Shown piece after piece: positions 1 through 7,828 of a stretch of 64,000 bases of DNA. This DNA comes from Hymenobacter sp. 15J16-1T3B (GTDB taxonomy: Bacteria; Bacteroidota; Bacteroidia; Cytophagales; Hymenobacteraceae): assembly GCF_020711235.1 (NCBI RefSeq), contig NZ_JAJFAV010000007.1, positions 264,852-328,851 on the forward strand, written 5' to 3'. The translations under genes and the position numbers were made by a program. Position 1 is the stretch's first letter; every line of letters starts with the position of its first letter. The notes beneath the pieces were generated by a model. That model did no database searches. It had not been told where the DNA came from and saw only the letters and a list, made by a program, of their open reading frames with translations.

Positions 1-116
1 GTGGTCGATTCGGTGCTGGCCGGCTCCGTGGCAGCTTGTTCGGGTTTGTTTTCGGACTGGCAGGCCGCGAGGCCCAGCAGCAACAGGGCCGCCACAGCGG
101 CAACGGATTTACTCAT
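1..116 (-). CDS. Partial lipoprotein, N-terminal end only
   Basis: Only the first 38 codons are inside the window; the rest lies to the left. The ATG is at 114-116 on the minus strand. The start is a short positive region, a hydrophobic stretch (AALLLLGL) and a lipobox LAAC with the cysteine at residue 19. A low-complexity Ser/Glu/Pro/Thr linker follows, as expected for an exported lipoprotein. The mature domain is not visible, so the function cannot be named. Confidence 0.75.
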   Translation of the reverse strand, partial: MSKSVAAVAALLLLGLAACQSENKPEQAATEPASTEST

Positions 117-185
117 ACTGCAAAGAAAAGGCTCGAACGGCGGCTCGGAGCTGGTTGTACGGTGATAAACCAACCCGCGGTAAAC

Positions 186-222
186 AAAAAGGGCGGCCCG
201 CATGGTGCGGGCCGCCCTTTTT
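186..222. terminator. Hairpin terminator after the M13 peptidase gene
   Basis: A perfect 16-bp inverted repeat (arms 186-201 and 207-222, loop ATGGT) has A/T runs at its outer edges. On the minus strand it forms a GC-rich stem ending in a T tract, directly downstream of the M13 peptidase stop at 260. It separates that gene from the next minus-strand lipoprotein gene. Confidence 0.85.
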
Positions 223-259
223 CAACTTTAAAAGGAGGCAACAGTTAGGCCATTGAGCC

Positions 260-2386
260 CTACCACACCTTGGCGCGGTCGGCTTGGGCGCGCATCATTT
301 TCGCGTCCTCTTTGCAGCCGAAGGCCTCGTAGAACTGCGGCATGTTCATCAGCGGGCCGTTGGTGCGGAACTGGGCCGGGCTGTGCGGGTCGGTCATCAC
401 CTGCTGGCGCAGGTACTCGGGGCGGGCATTGGTGCGCCACACCTGGGCCCACGAGAGGAAGAAGCGCTGGTCGGGCGTCAGGCCGTCGTACTTGGGGTAG
501 TTGCCGTCGGGGTACTGCTTTTTCAGCTCCTTGTGCAGGGCCGTGTAGGCAATGTTGAGGCCCCCGAGGTCGGCCAGGTTTTCGCCCATGGTCAGCTTGC
601 CGTTCACGTGCACCGAGTCGAGCGGGGTGAAAGCGTCGTACTGCTTGCCTACCACGGCGGCGCGGGCCTCAAACTTTTCCGCGTCTTCCTTGGTCCACCA
701 ATCCTTGAGGTTGCCCTCGGCGTCGTACTGGCGGCCCTGGTCGTCGAAGCCGTGGGTGATTTCGTGGCCGATGACGGCGCCCATGCCGCCGTAGTTCACC
801 GCGTCGTCGGCGTTCGGGTCGAAGAACGGGGGCTGCATGATGCCGGCCGGGAAGACGATTTCGTTCATCGCCGGGTTGTAGTAGGCATTCACCGTGGGCG
901 GCGTCATGCCCCACTCTTTGCGGTCGATGGGCTTACCGAACTTGCTGGTGTTGTCCTTGTAGCTCCACAGACGTGTGGCAATGACGTTCTGCAGGTAGGA
1001 GTCGCGCGAGATGGTCAGCGAGGAATAGTCCTTCCACTGGTCCGGGTAGCCGATTTTCACCGTGAAGGCGTTGAGCTTCTTCATGGCTTCCTTCTTGGTC
1101 GCGTCGCTCATCCAGTCGCTTTGCTGAATATGCTCGCCCATGGCCTCCTTGATGTTCTGCACCATCGTCATAGCCTTGGCCTTGGTGGCCGGCGTGAAGG
1201 CCTTGTCGACGTACAGCTGGCCGAAGGCTTCGCCCAGGGCGCCGTCGGTGGCGCGGTTCATGCGCTTCCAGCGGGGCTGCTGCTTCTTAGCGCCCGTCAG
1301 TACCTGCGTGAGCTTAAACGACTCGTCGTTGAAGGCCTGGGGCAGCGCCGAGGTCATCGACGTCACCAGGTGCCAGCGCAGGTAGGTTTTCAGGTCGGCC
1401 AGGGGCTCCTGCTTGAGCATGGTGTTCAGCTCCTGGAAGAAGGCCGGCTGGCCCACAATCACGTCCTTGGCGCTTTTCAGCTCCAGGTGCTCCAGGATGT
1501 GCTTGGGGTTCAGATTCGGGTACTTCTGCTGCAGCTGCGCCACCGTCATCTTGTTGTAGTTGGCGTACGGGTCGCGCAGGTCCACCCGGCTCTTGGAGGC
1601 CTTCGCCAGGCGCGTCTCCAGGCGCATGATGGTAGCGGCGTTTTTCTGGGCCGTGGCCTCGTTGTCGCCGGCCAGCTTGAAGGTATTGACCAAGTAGGTC
1701 TGGTACGCCGCGCGAATGTTCTTCGAGCGGGCGTCGTCCTTCAGGTAGTAGTCGCGGTCGGGCAGCGAGAGGCCGCCCTGCGAGATGTTGACGGCGTACT
1801 GCGAGCTGATTTTGTCGTCCTGCCCCACGTAGGCGTTGAAAAACGCGCCAGTTTGCAGCTGCTGGCTGCGGGCAATCTGAATCTGCAGCCCGTCGAGGTT
1901 CTTGACGGCGCTGATGCGGTCCAGCTCCGGCTTCAGCGGCGCCATGCCGGCCTTTTCGATGGCCATGGTGTCCATGGCCGTGGCGTAGTAGTCGCCGACT
2001 TTTTGGGCGTTGGTGCCCTTGGCGGCGTTCTTATTGGCCGCAGCCTCCTGCAAGATCTGCCGCATCACGGCGTTGTTCTTGTCGGCCAGTTCGTTGAACG
2101 AGCCCCAGCGCACCTCGGCGGCCGGGATGGGGTTGTTCTTGTACCAGTTGCCCGAAGCGTACTGGTTGAAGTCTTGACAAGGCGAAGCTGCCTTATCGAT
2201 GTTGCTCACGTTCAGGCCCGTGCCCTTCGGAAACGTTTCGGCAGCTGGAGCCGGCGTAGCGCTGGCGGTGGGCTGCGAAGCGGGGGCGGTGCTGGCCGTG
2301 GTGGTTTTGGAGCTGGAGGCGCAGCCTCCCAGCGCCAGCGCGCTCCAGGCCGTAGCGACCAGCGCTACGCGGTTGCGGTTTTTCAT
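260..2386 (-). CDS. M13 family zinc metallopeptidase (neprilysin/PepO-like) lipoprotein
   Basis: Predicted envelope zinc endopeptidase of about 708 residues, the normal size for the family. The ATG at 2384-2386 is preferred over the upstream in-frame start at 2485 because it directly precedes a lipoprotein signal (MKNRNRVALV... with ALGGC, Cys22). A Thr/Ala/Ser/Pro-rich linker follows, then the M13 N-domain. The catalytic domain has a VNAYY substrate-binding motif, HEITH near residue 541, and ENLAD near residue 602 supplying the third zinc ligand. The C-terminus ends in AKVW, close to the CxxW ending of M13 enzymes. It is transcribed alone and divergently from the MGMT-like gene. M13 peptidases cleave short peptides; the physiological substrate here is unknown. 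Confidence 0.93.
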   Translation of the reverse strand: MKNRNRVALVATAWSALALGGCASSSKTTTASTAPASQPTASATPAPAAETFPKGTGLNVSNIDKAASPCQDFNQYASGNWYKNNPIPAAEVRWGSFNELADKNNAVMRQILQEAAANKNAAKGTNAQKVGDYYATAMDTMAIEKAGMAPLKPELDRISAVKNLDGLQIQIARSQQLQTGAFFNAYVGQDDKISSQYAVNISQGGLSLPDRDYYLKDDARSKNIRAAYQTYLVNTFKLAGDNEATAQKNAATIMRLETRLAKASKSRVDLRDPYANYNKMTVAQLQQKYPNLNPKHILEHLELKSAKDVIVGQPAFFQELNTMLKQEPLADLKTYLRWHLVTSMTSALPQAFNDESFKLTQVLTGAKKQQPRWKRMNRATDGALGEAFGQLYVDKAFTPATKAKAMTMVQNIKEAMGEHIQQSDWMSDATKKEAMKKLNAFTVKIGYPDQWKDYSSLTISRDSYLQNVIATRLWSYKDNTSKFGKPIDRKEWGMTPPTVNAYYNPAMNEIVFPAGIMQPPFFDPNADDAVNYGGMGAVIGHEITHGFDDQGRQYDAEGNLKDWWTKEDAEKFEARAAVVGKQYDAFTPLDSVHVNGKLTMGENLADLGGLNIAYTALHKELKKQYPDGNYPKYDGLTPDQRFFLSWAQVWRTNARPEYLRQQVMTDPHSPAQFRTNGPLMNMPQFYEAFGCKEDAKMMRAQADRAKVW

Positions 2387-2525
2387 AAAAATGAAGGGAA
2401 AAGCGGTGATGGTAGTGGGAATTGGGCTGGTAAGGTAGCACAGAAGCGCGTTTTTACCGGCCTTGATGCCCTTTTCCCCCAACACTAGCCGGCCGCGGCT
2501 CGTTCAGGCGCGGGCAGCCGCGCCC

Positions 2526-2533
2526 TATCTTCG
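2526..2533 (+). promoter_or_regulatory. Possible -7 element of the MGMT-like gene
   Basis: TATCTTCG resembles the Bacteroidota -7 consensus TAnnTTTG and ends seven bases before the ATG at 2541. If used, the transcript would have almost no leader. No convincing -33 TTTG was seen at the right distance, so this is tentative. Confidence 0.3.
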
Positions 2534-2540
2534 CATTTCC

Positions 2541-2897
2541 ATGAAGCAGCCCAACGAGCAGAACCGCAACTTCTTCCACGACGTGTACGAGGTGGTGCGC
2601 CTCGTGCCACCCGGCCGCGTGACCACCTACGGCGCCATTGCCGGCTACCTGGGCAGCCGCTCGGGCGCCCGCACCGTGGGCTGGGCCATGCAGGCCGCCC
2701 ACGCCCTCAGCGGCGCCGAGTACGTGCCCTGCCACCGCGTCATCAACCGCCTCGGCATGCTCACTGGCAAGCAGTTTTTCGGCGGGCCCACGGCCATGCA
2801 GGCCGCCCTCGAAGCCGAAGGCGTGCGCGTCGTCGACGACCAGGTGCAGGACTTCCCGCGGCTGTTCTGGGACCCGAGCGTGGAGCTACAGCCCTGA
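2541..2897 (+). CDS. MGMT-family (alkyltransferase-like) DNA-binding protein
   Basis: 118-residue protein consisting only of the C-terminal DNA-binding domain of O6-alkylguanine-DNA alkyltransferases. The helix-turn-helix segment (PPGRVTTYGAIAGYLG) and the active-site motif PCHRVI are intact. The acceptor cysteine is therefore present, unlike in ATL proteins, where it is Trp or Ala. It lacks the N-terminal domain of Ogt/Ada, which makes it about 40-60 residues shorter than full Ogt enzymes. The start is the ATG at 2541; an in-frame upstream start at 2463 would add residues that do not fit the family. It probably repairs or flags O6-alkylguanine; activity cannot be read from sequence alone. 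Confidence 0.88.
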   Translation: MKQPNEQNRNFFHDVYEVVRLVPPGRVTTYGAIAGYLGSRSGARTVGWAMQAAHALSGAEYVPCHRVINRLGMLTGKQFFGGPTAMQAALEAEGVRVVDDQVQDFPRLFWDPSVELQP

Positions 2898-2903
2898 TAG
2901 CGG

Positions 2904-4319
2904 CTATTTCGGCCGCCCCGCCAGTTTACGCTGCGCCTGTTGCTGGCGCAGCACGCCGCGGCGCAGGTCGAACTGCGCTTCCCGGGCCGGCATTTCCACC
3001 AATGCCCCGGGCATCCATTTCAGATACACCGTCTGGCCGGCGTACGGGTACACCGACGCACATGCTTCGGGCTGTCCCGTCGCCCGGATGCACAGCTGCG
3101 CGGGGCCGCGCCGTTCCTGCCACACCAAGGTTGTCTGCACGGAATCCGCGCTGAGCGCGCCGTAGGGCTGGCCGTTGACCTCCACGGTGGCGGCGGCCGG
3201 CGTGCGCCCGTACAGCACCAAGCGGGCAGGCTGGCCGGGCACGGCCGGCAGGTAGTGCGCGGGCGGCTCGGCTAGCGGCGCCAGGGGCTCGGCTTCCACT
3301 GCCCCGGTAAGCAGGTTCAGCCAGAGCTCCTGCCGATAGCTGCTCGTATTGTTGGCCGCAATCAGTCCGCCGACCAGCCCGCCCGTCAGCGCCGCCGCAT
3401 TTACCGCGCCGGCATCGGGGGCACTCGGCGCCACGAAGCGGTAGCCCTCGGTGGTGCGTTCCAATTGGTAGAAATGCCGCCGATGCAGGATGTACGTGTG
3501 CTTTCCGTCGCAGTAGCCCCAGGCGTCGCGCACGGGGGTGCGCTGGCCGCCGGCCCCCACGTAGTGCACCTCAATTTCGTCGGTGCCGGCCCAGCCGGCT
3601 TTCGTGCTGGGGCTTCTGGTCAGCGTCGTCGGGTGCTGCGCGTCGGGCTGGTTGTAGCGAAATGCCTGGAAGCTGCGGTAGATGCCCGCGGCCGGCGCCG
3701 CGGCGGCCTGCTCGATGGGAAACGGCAGCAAGGCCAGCAGCGGCGTCACCGGCTGCGCTACTTCGGCGGCCGTGAGCACGGCGTGCACGGTCAGCCCCCG
3801 GGCGGCAGCCGAGTCGAGCTGCGTCAGGCATTGCTGCACGGCCGCGGCGATATTGACGGGATGCCGGGCCGTCACGTCCACGTCGCGGTGCAGCGCGCGG
3901 CCTGCGGCCCGCAGCACCAGTTCGTAGCGCTGGTCGGGCAACATCCGCAGAAAATCCACCACCAGTTCCGCCGTCCCGGTTTCCGAATTGTTGGCGGTCA
4001 GTTCGCTCACGCGCAGCCGGTGCACGCGCATGGCGTAGGGCGTGGTGGCGGCCCCCACGCCGGTAGCCAGCAGATCCGTCAGCGCCACGGGCAGCGGCTC
4101 GCGCAGGGCGGCCAGCGTGCGTTTGTTGTCGAGTCCCTTCTGCACCCACCCGATGCCGACGCGGTCGGCGCGGGCGTCGATTACCTGCTGCACCCGCCCG
4201 CAGCGCAACGGCGCGGTCAGCTTCTGTTCGACCAGCGAAATGTACTTTACCTGCGCCAGTGCCGGCATCGGCAGCAGCAGGGCGCACTTCACGGCGTACA
4301 ACAGGGCCTTCCCCGGCAT
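2904..4319 (-). CDS. Unknown secreted protein, third gene of a kinase/receiver operon
   Basis: 471 residues with a Sec signal peptide (hydrophobic stretch ending PALAQ, about residue 23). No family was recognised. The middle contains a segment rich in Tyr and His (YCDGKHTYILHRRHFYQLE) and a Gly/Ala-rich stretch (AALTGGLVGGLIAANN) that could be a short membrane or surface segment. The C-terminal third looks like beta-rich repeats, one with VEVNGQPYG similar in style to PEGA-type modules. The tail is basic and Gln-rich. It starts 33 bp after the receiver gene stop on the same strand, so it is probably co-transcribed with the two-component genes upstream. Function unknown. Confidence 0.75.
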   Translation of the reverse strand: MPGKALLYAVKCALLLPMPALAQVKYISLVEQKLTAPLRCGRVQQVIDARADRVGIGWVQKGLDNKRTLAALREPLPVALTDLLATGVGAATTPYAMRVHRLRVSELTANNSETGTAELVVDFLRMLPDQRYELVLRAAGRALHRDVDVTARHPVNIAAAVQQCLTQLDSAAARGLTVHAVLTAAEVAQPVTPLLALLPFPIEQAAAAPAAGIYRSFQAFRYNQPDAQHPTTLTRSPSTKAGWAGTDEIEVHYVGAGGQRTPVRDAWGYCDGKHTYILHRRHFYQLERTTEGYRFVAPSAPDAGAVNAAALTGGLVGGLIAANNTSSYRQELWLNLLTGAVEAEPLAPLAEPPAHYLPAVPGQPARLVLYGRTPAAATVEVNGQPYGALSADSVQTTLVWQERRGPAQLCIRATGQPEACASVYPYAGQTVYLKWMPGALVEMPAREAQFDLRRGVLRQQQAQRKLAGRPK

Positions 4320-4352
4320 TCTGTAACTAGATTCAGATAAGCAGCTGACGGC

Positions 4353-4757
4353 TCACACCGTGGCCGTCACCTTGCGCCCCACCGCGGCGTAAATCAGCCG
4401 GCGCATTTCTTCCGGCGAGGCATTTTTAAGCAGGTAGCCGAAGGCGCCCTCGCTTTTCAGGCTCTCGATGAGTTCGGGCTCGTCGTGCATGGAGATGATG
4501 ATGACGCGCACCTGCGGGTACTGCACGCGCAGCAGGCGAGTGGTTTGCAGCCCGTCGAGAATGGGCATCTGCAAGTCCATCAGAATCACGTCGGGGCGCA
4601 CGGGCACCGAGTCGAGGCGTTCGAGCAGGTCCTGCCCGTCGCCGGCTTCGAAGAGCACTTCCATCTCGTCGAACCCCGTCAGCAGGGCGCGCAGGCCCTT
4701 GCGGAACAGGATGTGGTCGTCGGCAATGGCTAGCCGGATCGGCGAAGTAGAACTCAT
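4353..4757 (-). CDS. Stand-alone receiver-domain response regulator
   Basis: 134 residues that form one complete receiver domain: acidic pocket (ADDH), phospho-acceptor Asp61 in ILMDLQMP, Ser/Thr position in IIISMHD, and conserved Lys in YLLKN. The sequence is NarL/FixJ-like up to its end, but it stops where the linker and LuxR-type helix-turn-helix should begin; no HTH is encoded before the next gene. The ATG at 4755-4757 overlaps the kinase stop by 4 bp (ATGA), so translation is coupled. The output must be by protein contact, by phosphotransfer, or lost. The normal length for this family is about 205-220 residues. Confidence 0.9.
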   Translation of the reverse strand: MSSTSPIRLAIADDHILFRKGLRALLTGFDEMEVLFEAGDGQDLLERLDSVPVRPDVILMDLQMPILDGLQTTRLLRVQYPQVRVIIISMHDEPELIESLKSEGAFGYLLKNASPEEMRRLIYAAVGRKVTATV

Positions 4758-5584
4758 GAGGTAAGCGAGACGGTAAGCGGCGCAGCCGCCGGAGTGGATT
4801 GAGCAATAGGAAGATAGGCGGCCGGGAAGGAAATCCAAACCCGGGTACCGGCCCCGGGGGCCGATTCGTGGCGGAGCACGCCGCGTAGCACGGCTACGCG
4901 GCTGCGCAGGTTGGTCAGGCCCAGCCCAGTGCGAATATCAGGCGAAGTCATGGCTTCGATGGCGGCGTGGTTGTAGCCCACCCCGTCGTCGGCGTATTCG
5001 ATGGCGAGGCGGTGCTCCCCGTATTCCAGGCGCACGGTGATTTGCCGGGCCTGGGCGTGCTTGAGGCCGTTGCCGAGCAACTCCTGCACCACGCGGTACA
5101 CGGCCAGTTCGTGGTGCGGAGGCAGGCGGCGGGGCTCCCCTACCTGCTGAATGGTGACGCGAGGGCCGCCTTCGGGCACGGCCCGGCCCAGGGCCTCCAC
5201 GGCAAAGGCCAGCCCGAATTTTTGGAGCACGGCCGGCAGCAGGTTGCGCGAGATGCGGCGCACTTCCGAAATGGCTTGGTCGAGCATGGCTGTCATTTCC
5301 ACCGTGGTAGCCGATTCGGGCAGGCCGCTCAGGTGCAGCTTCACGATGGAGAGCATGGTGCCGACGGCGTCGTGCAGGTCGCCGGCGATGCGGCGGCGTT
5401 CCTCCTCCTGGGCCAGCAGTGCCGCTTCCAGCGACTGGGCCTGAGCATACTCCCGCTCGCGGCGCAGCTCCTCCTGCTGCTGCAGCAGCCGGCGCTGGTA
5501 ACGCAGCACAAAGCCCACAATGCCCAGCGCCAGGATCAGCAAGACCGGCGTGACGAGCATGAGGGACATAAGCAGGGAGTTCAT
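4754..5584 (-). CDS. NarX/DegS-type sensor histidine kinase (HisKA_3)
   Basis: 276 residues: one N-terminal membrane segment (about residues 5-28), a short coiled coil rich in Gln/Glu/Arg, a HisKA_3 dimerisation helix with the phospho-acceptor His71 in GDLHDAVG, and a HATPase_c domain (ELLGNGLKHA, DDGVGY, GLGLTNLRSRV). There is essentially no periplasmic sensor domain, so the signal is likely membrane-derived or cytoplasmic. It is the first gene of a run with the receiver-only regulator and an unknown secreted protein. Such kinases normally pair with LuxR-type regulators. Confidence 0.92.
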   Translation of the reverse strand: MNSLLMSLMLVTPVLLILALGIVGFVLRYQRRLLQQQEELRREREYAQAQSLEAALLAQEEERRRIAGDLHDAVGTMLSIVKLHLSGLPESATTVEMTAMLDQAISEVRRISRNLLPAVLQKFGLAFAVEALGRAVPEGGPRVTIQQVGEPRRLPPHHELAVYRVVQELLGNGLKHAQARQITVRLEYGEHRLAIEYADDGVGYNHAAIEAMTSPDIRTGLGLTNLRSRVAVLRGVLRHESAPGAGTRVWISFPAAYLPIAQSTPAAAPLTVSLTS

Positions 5585-5905
5585 TCAGTAGATTACATCA
5601 AGACTCGGGGCGGGCCATGCCGGGCGAACAGCCGCGCAGAAGCACAAGAACCCGAATGCAAACCCCGGAGGGCGGAGGCAATGGCTCGGAAGGTCTAAAT
5701 GTAGCCGATGTTAGCGGCATTTCCCAACGCGCATATTACAGGCACCTCGCCATAAGCCAAGTTATCCTATCCGGGGTTCTATCCCACCAAGTGGCGCCAG
5801 TGCAGCGAGCGGGCTGATTTGCGCGGGGCTTTCTTGCTAAAACCGGTTAGGCCCCGGAGTGCCGTTCCTTCGCAGGCGGTGCATCCGGCAGCGGGGCTTC
5901 GGACC
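5585..5905. other. Intergenic region, probable promoter of the kinase operon
   Basis: About 320 bp between the kinase start and the stop of the membrane protein gene upstream on the same strand. It is less GC-rich than its neighbours between about 5695 and 5790. No clear coding region, RNA or hairpin was recognised. Confidence 0.4.
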
Positions 5906-6601
5906 TCAGGCCGCTTTCGGGCCGTAGGACTCGCCGGCCTGCGGCTGTGCTTCGCGCCAGAGGGCCCCGGTCATCAGCACCAAGTTGATGATGTAGGAAG
6001 CATCGATGATAAAGCCCATAACCGAAACGGCCAGCGGATTGCGGGTGTCGTTCAGGTAGCTCATGACCGAGCCTGCGTAGTAAATGCTCAATCCCACGCT
6101 TACCGTAAACATGAAGTTATGCCACGGATTGTCGAGGCGCATTTCCCGAACCCACTGCTCGAAGTAGAGCAAAATCATGATAATCATGAGCGGCACCTGC
6201 ACGGCCCGGGCCACTAGGTTCTCGTGGTTGAGACCTTCCAACCAGAACGCGTCGGCCAGTGCGACCAGCGTAAATACGGCGCCGACCCACGGCATGACGC
6301 GGCGCACCGGTTTCAGGTCGTAAGCCTGGTAATAGGCCCAGCCCAGCAGCCAGGTTTCCACCAGCACCGTGACGTGAAACAGGTACATATTAGTGTGCAG
6401 CACCTTGCGGCTCCACCGGTCGACGACGGCTTCCAGCGCCCAGAAGCCGAAATACCCAACGATGATTCGGGCCGGCGCCGAGAGGCTGCCCCAGCGCCGG
6501 AGCCCGATAATCAGGGGAATAAATACGCCAAAGCTGCTTATGTAATTAAGCACGTGTCTGGCCGTATCAAGCCATGCGGGCGCTGGCGTGGGAGCATCCA
6601 T
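5906..6601 (-). CDS. Unknown multi-spanning membrane protein, paralogue 1
   Basis: 231 residues with about six or seven predicted membrane helices. It is clearly paralogous to the product of 7080-7802. Shared landmarks are SFGxxxPxxxGxRRW in helix 1, FWxLEAxV in helix 2, and RKVLHxN followed by HxxVLxETxLLxWAYYxA. No known transporter or enzyme motif was seen. The charged RRW, RKVLH and E residues placed in or beside helices are conserved between the copies, which suggests function rather than filler. A near-perfect Bacteroidota promoter lies immediately upstream, so the mRNA may be leaderless. Confidence 0.8.
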   Translation of the reverse strand: MDAPTPAPAWLDTARHVLNYISSFGVFIPLIIGLRRWGSLSAPARIIVGYFGFWALEAVVDRWSRKVLHTNMYLFHVTVLVETWLLGWAYYQAYDLKPVRRVMPWVGAVFTLVALADAFWLEGLNHENLVARAVQVPLMIIMILLYFEQWVREMRLDNPWHNFMFTVSVGLSIYYAGSVMSYLNDTRNPLAVSVMGFIIDASYIINLVLMTGALWREAQPQAGESYGPKAA

Positions 6602-6605
6602 CGCC

Positions 6606-6637
6606 CAAAGGTACGCTTAGGCTTCGCCGTTGCAAAG
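6606..6637 (-). promoter_or_regulatory. Consensus-type Bacteroidota promoter, -33 TTTG / -7 TACCTTTG
   Basis: On the minus strand TTTG (complement of bases within 6633-6637) is separated by 19 bp from TACCTTTG (complement of 6606-6613). This matches the Bacteroides consensus TTTG-N19-21-TAnnTTTG. The expected start site falls at about 6598-6603, on top of the ATG at 6601 of the membrane protein gene. The promoter overlaps the 3' end of the small gene upstream. Confidence 0.55.
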
Positions 6638-6934
6638 AGGGCTAGCGGCGCAGCAGTTGTCCGGGCACTTTTCGCCCTTGTTGCCCACTCGGTCCAGGAT
6701 ATCCTTGCCTTCGCCGTCGGCGGCAACGGTCACCAGCGTCATCTTGCCGGTTTCGTCGTAAGCGAAGTAAAAGCGCAGGCCTTTGGCGCCGGCTTGGTTG
6801 AGCAACTCGGTGAGCATGGCCTTGCCGAAGAACACGCCCTTATTCTGGGTGGGCTGCTCTTCGCGGAACACGGTCGTCATTTCCACGCCTGCCTCCAGGC
6901 TGATGAGGCTGCCTTCGTCGCCGCTGAATCCCAT
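6617..6934 (-). CDS. Small conserved protein of unknown function between the two membrane paralogues
   Basis: 105 residues from the ATG at 6932-6934; a TTG at 6973 could add 13 more. Landmarks are EGSLISLEAGVEMT near the start, GVFFGKAMLTELLNQ in the middle, and a cysteine-containing end (CPDNCCAASPLC). From memory, similar 100-115-residue proteins recur in Bacteroidota without an assigned function; this could not be checked here. It is soluble, with no signal peptide. The clustered C-terminal cysteines could bind a metal or form disulfides. It sits between two paralogous membrane proteins in the same orientation and probably works with them. Confidence 0.75.
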   Translation of the reverse strand: MGFSGDEGSLISLEAGVEMTTVFREEQPTQNKGVFFGKAMLTELLNQAGAKGLRFYFAYDETGKMTLVTVAADGEGKDILDRVGNKGEKCPDNCCAASPLCNGEA

Positions 6935-6990
6935 AAAGTTGTTGGTGAATAGGTGAAAGTGGAAAGAGGTCAATGCCCAGTATAGGCGCC

Positions 6991-6998
6991 CAAATATA
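6991..6998 (-). promoter_or_regulatory. Possible -7 element of the small cysteine-tailed gene
   Basis: The minus strand reads TATATTTG here, an exact match to TAnnTTTG, inside a locally AT-rich stretch (6985-7030). It would give a leader of about 50 bases to the ATG at 6934. A -33 TTTG at 19-21 bp was not seen; the closest TTG is about 23 bp away. Confidence 0.4.
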
Positions 6999-7079
6999 TG
7001 TATCCACCTACATTATTAAGCCAATAATTTTCTGGATTCATCTTGGCAGCCCCTCCGCGTCGGAGCAGCACTAAGATTC

Positions 7080-7802
7080 TCAACGGTTAAGGCTTACTTC
7101 GCGACTTAGCGTCTGCCCTACCATCTGCGCGGGCCCTGCCGACGCCCGTTTCCCTTCCACGCGGAAGGCTTCGATGAGCAGCCCCAGGCACACCAGGAAC
7201 AGCAGATCGATAACAGCCCCCAGCGGCACTTGCAGGTCGCGGCTGGTAGCCATGGGCATCAGCACGTAACCGGTGATGGAACCGGTCAAGTAGATCATCT
7301 GCCCACTGCTGACGTAAAACATGCCTTCGCGCAGCCCGATGCGGCGTTCGGGCATGTGTACCCATCGTTCGAAGTAGAACATGATCAGCACAACCAGCAG
7401 GATGGTTTCGGCCGTGTGGGCGTACACGTTCATTTCCCAAATGCCGCTGAGCACCGTGGCGTCGGCCACGGCTATGGCAGTGAAAGCGGCCCCGCCCAGC
7501 AGCCAGCGGCGGGGGTGTTGGGCCCCGAGAGCCAGGTAGTAGGCCCAGGCCAGCAGCAGCGTTTCGGCCAGCACGTCGATGTGATACATCGGCCGGTTAT
7601 TATGCAGCACCTTGCGGCAAAACAGGTTGACGGGGGCCTCCAGGGACCAGAACAAACAATACCACCACACCGCCCGCATGGGGCTCGATAGTCGGTCCCA
7701 GCGGCGCCGGCCCATCACCGTGGGCACGATGATGCCGAAACTCCCCACGTAGTTGATGAGCATGTTCCAGTGGTCCAGCCACGGCGGCCATTCGAAACTC
7801 AT
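7080..7802 (-). CDS. Unknown multi-spanning membrane protein, paralogue 2
   Basis: 240 residues with about six or seven hydrophobic helices. It resembles the 5906-6601 product over its whole length (GSFGIIVPTVMGRRRW, FWSLEAPV, RKVLHNNRPMYHIDVLAETLLLAWAYYLA). The ATG at 7800-7802 lies 26 bp after the xseB stop, so it may be read through from the xse operon. No transport, kinase or catalytic motif was recognised. The HxDxLxET motif at the end of helix 3 and the RRW and RKVLH loops are the conserved features to note. Confidence 0.8.
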   Translation of the reverse strand: MSFEWPPWLDHWNMLINYVGSFGIIVPTVMGRRRWDRLSSPMRAVWWYCLFWSLEAPVNLFCRKVLHNNRPMYHIDVLAETLLLAWAYYLALGAQHPRRWLLGGAAFTAIAVADATVLSGIWEMNVYAHTAETILLVVLIMFYFERWVHMPERRIGLREGMFYVSSGQMIYLTGSITGYVLMPMATSRDLQVPLGAVIDLLFLVCLGLLIEAFRVEGKRASAGPAQMVGQTLSREVSLNR

Positions 7803-7828
7803 AGTACCAACAACTCAGAAGCAAGTGG

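Noticed and set aside
284..2488. A 734-residue plus-strand frame opposite the M13 peptidase
   Set aside because: Shadow of a gene with intact HEITH and lipobox; composition is Val/Gly/Arg-rich and no family pattern appears.
2541..2897. Calling the MGMT-like protein an ATL
   Set aside because: The PCHRV motif has the acceptor cysteine; ATLs replace it with Trp or Ala.
6971..6973. TTG start for the small protein at 6617
   Set aside because: The ATG at 6932-6934 gives the conserved start; the extra 13 residues carry no conserved feature. Not fully excluded.
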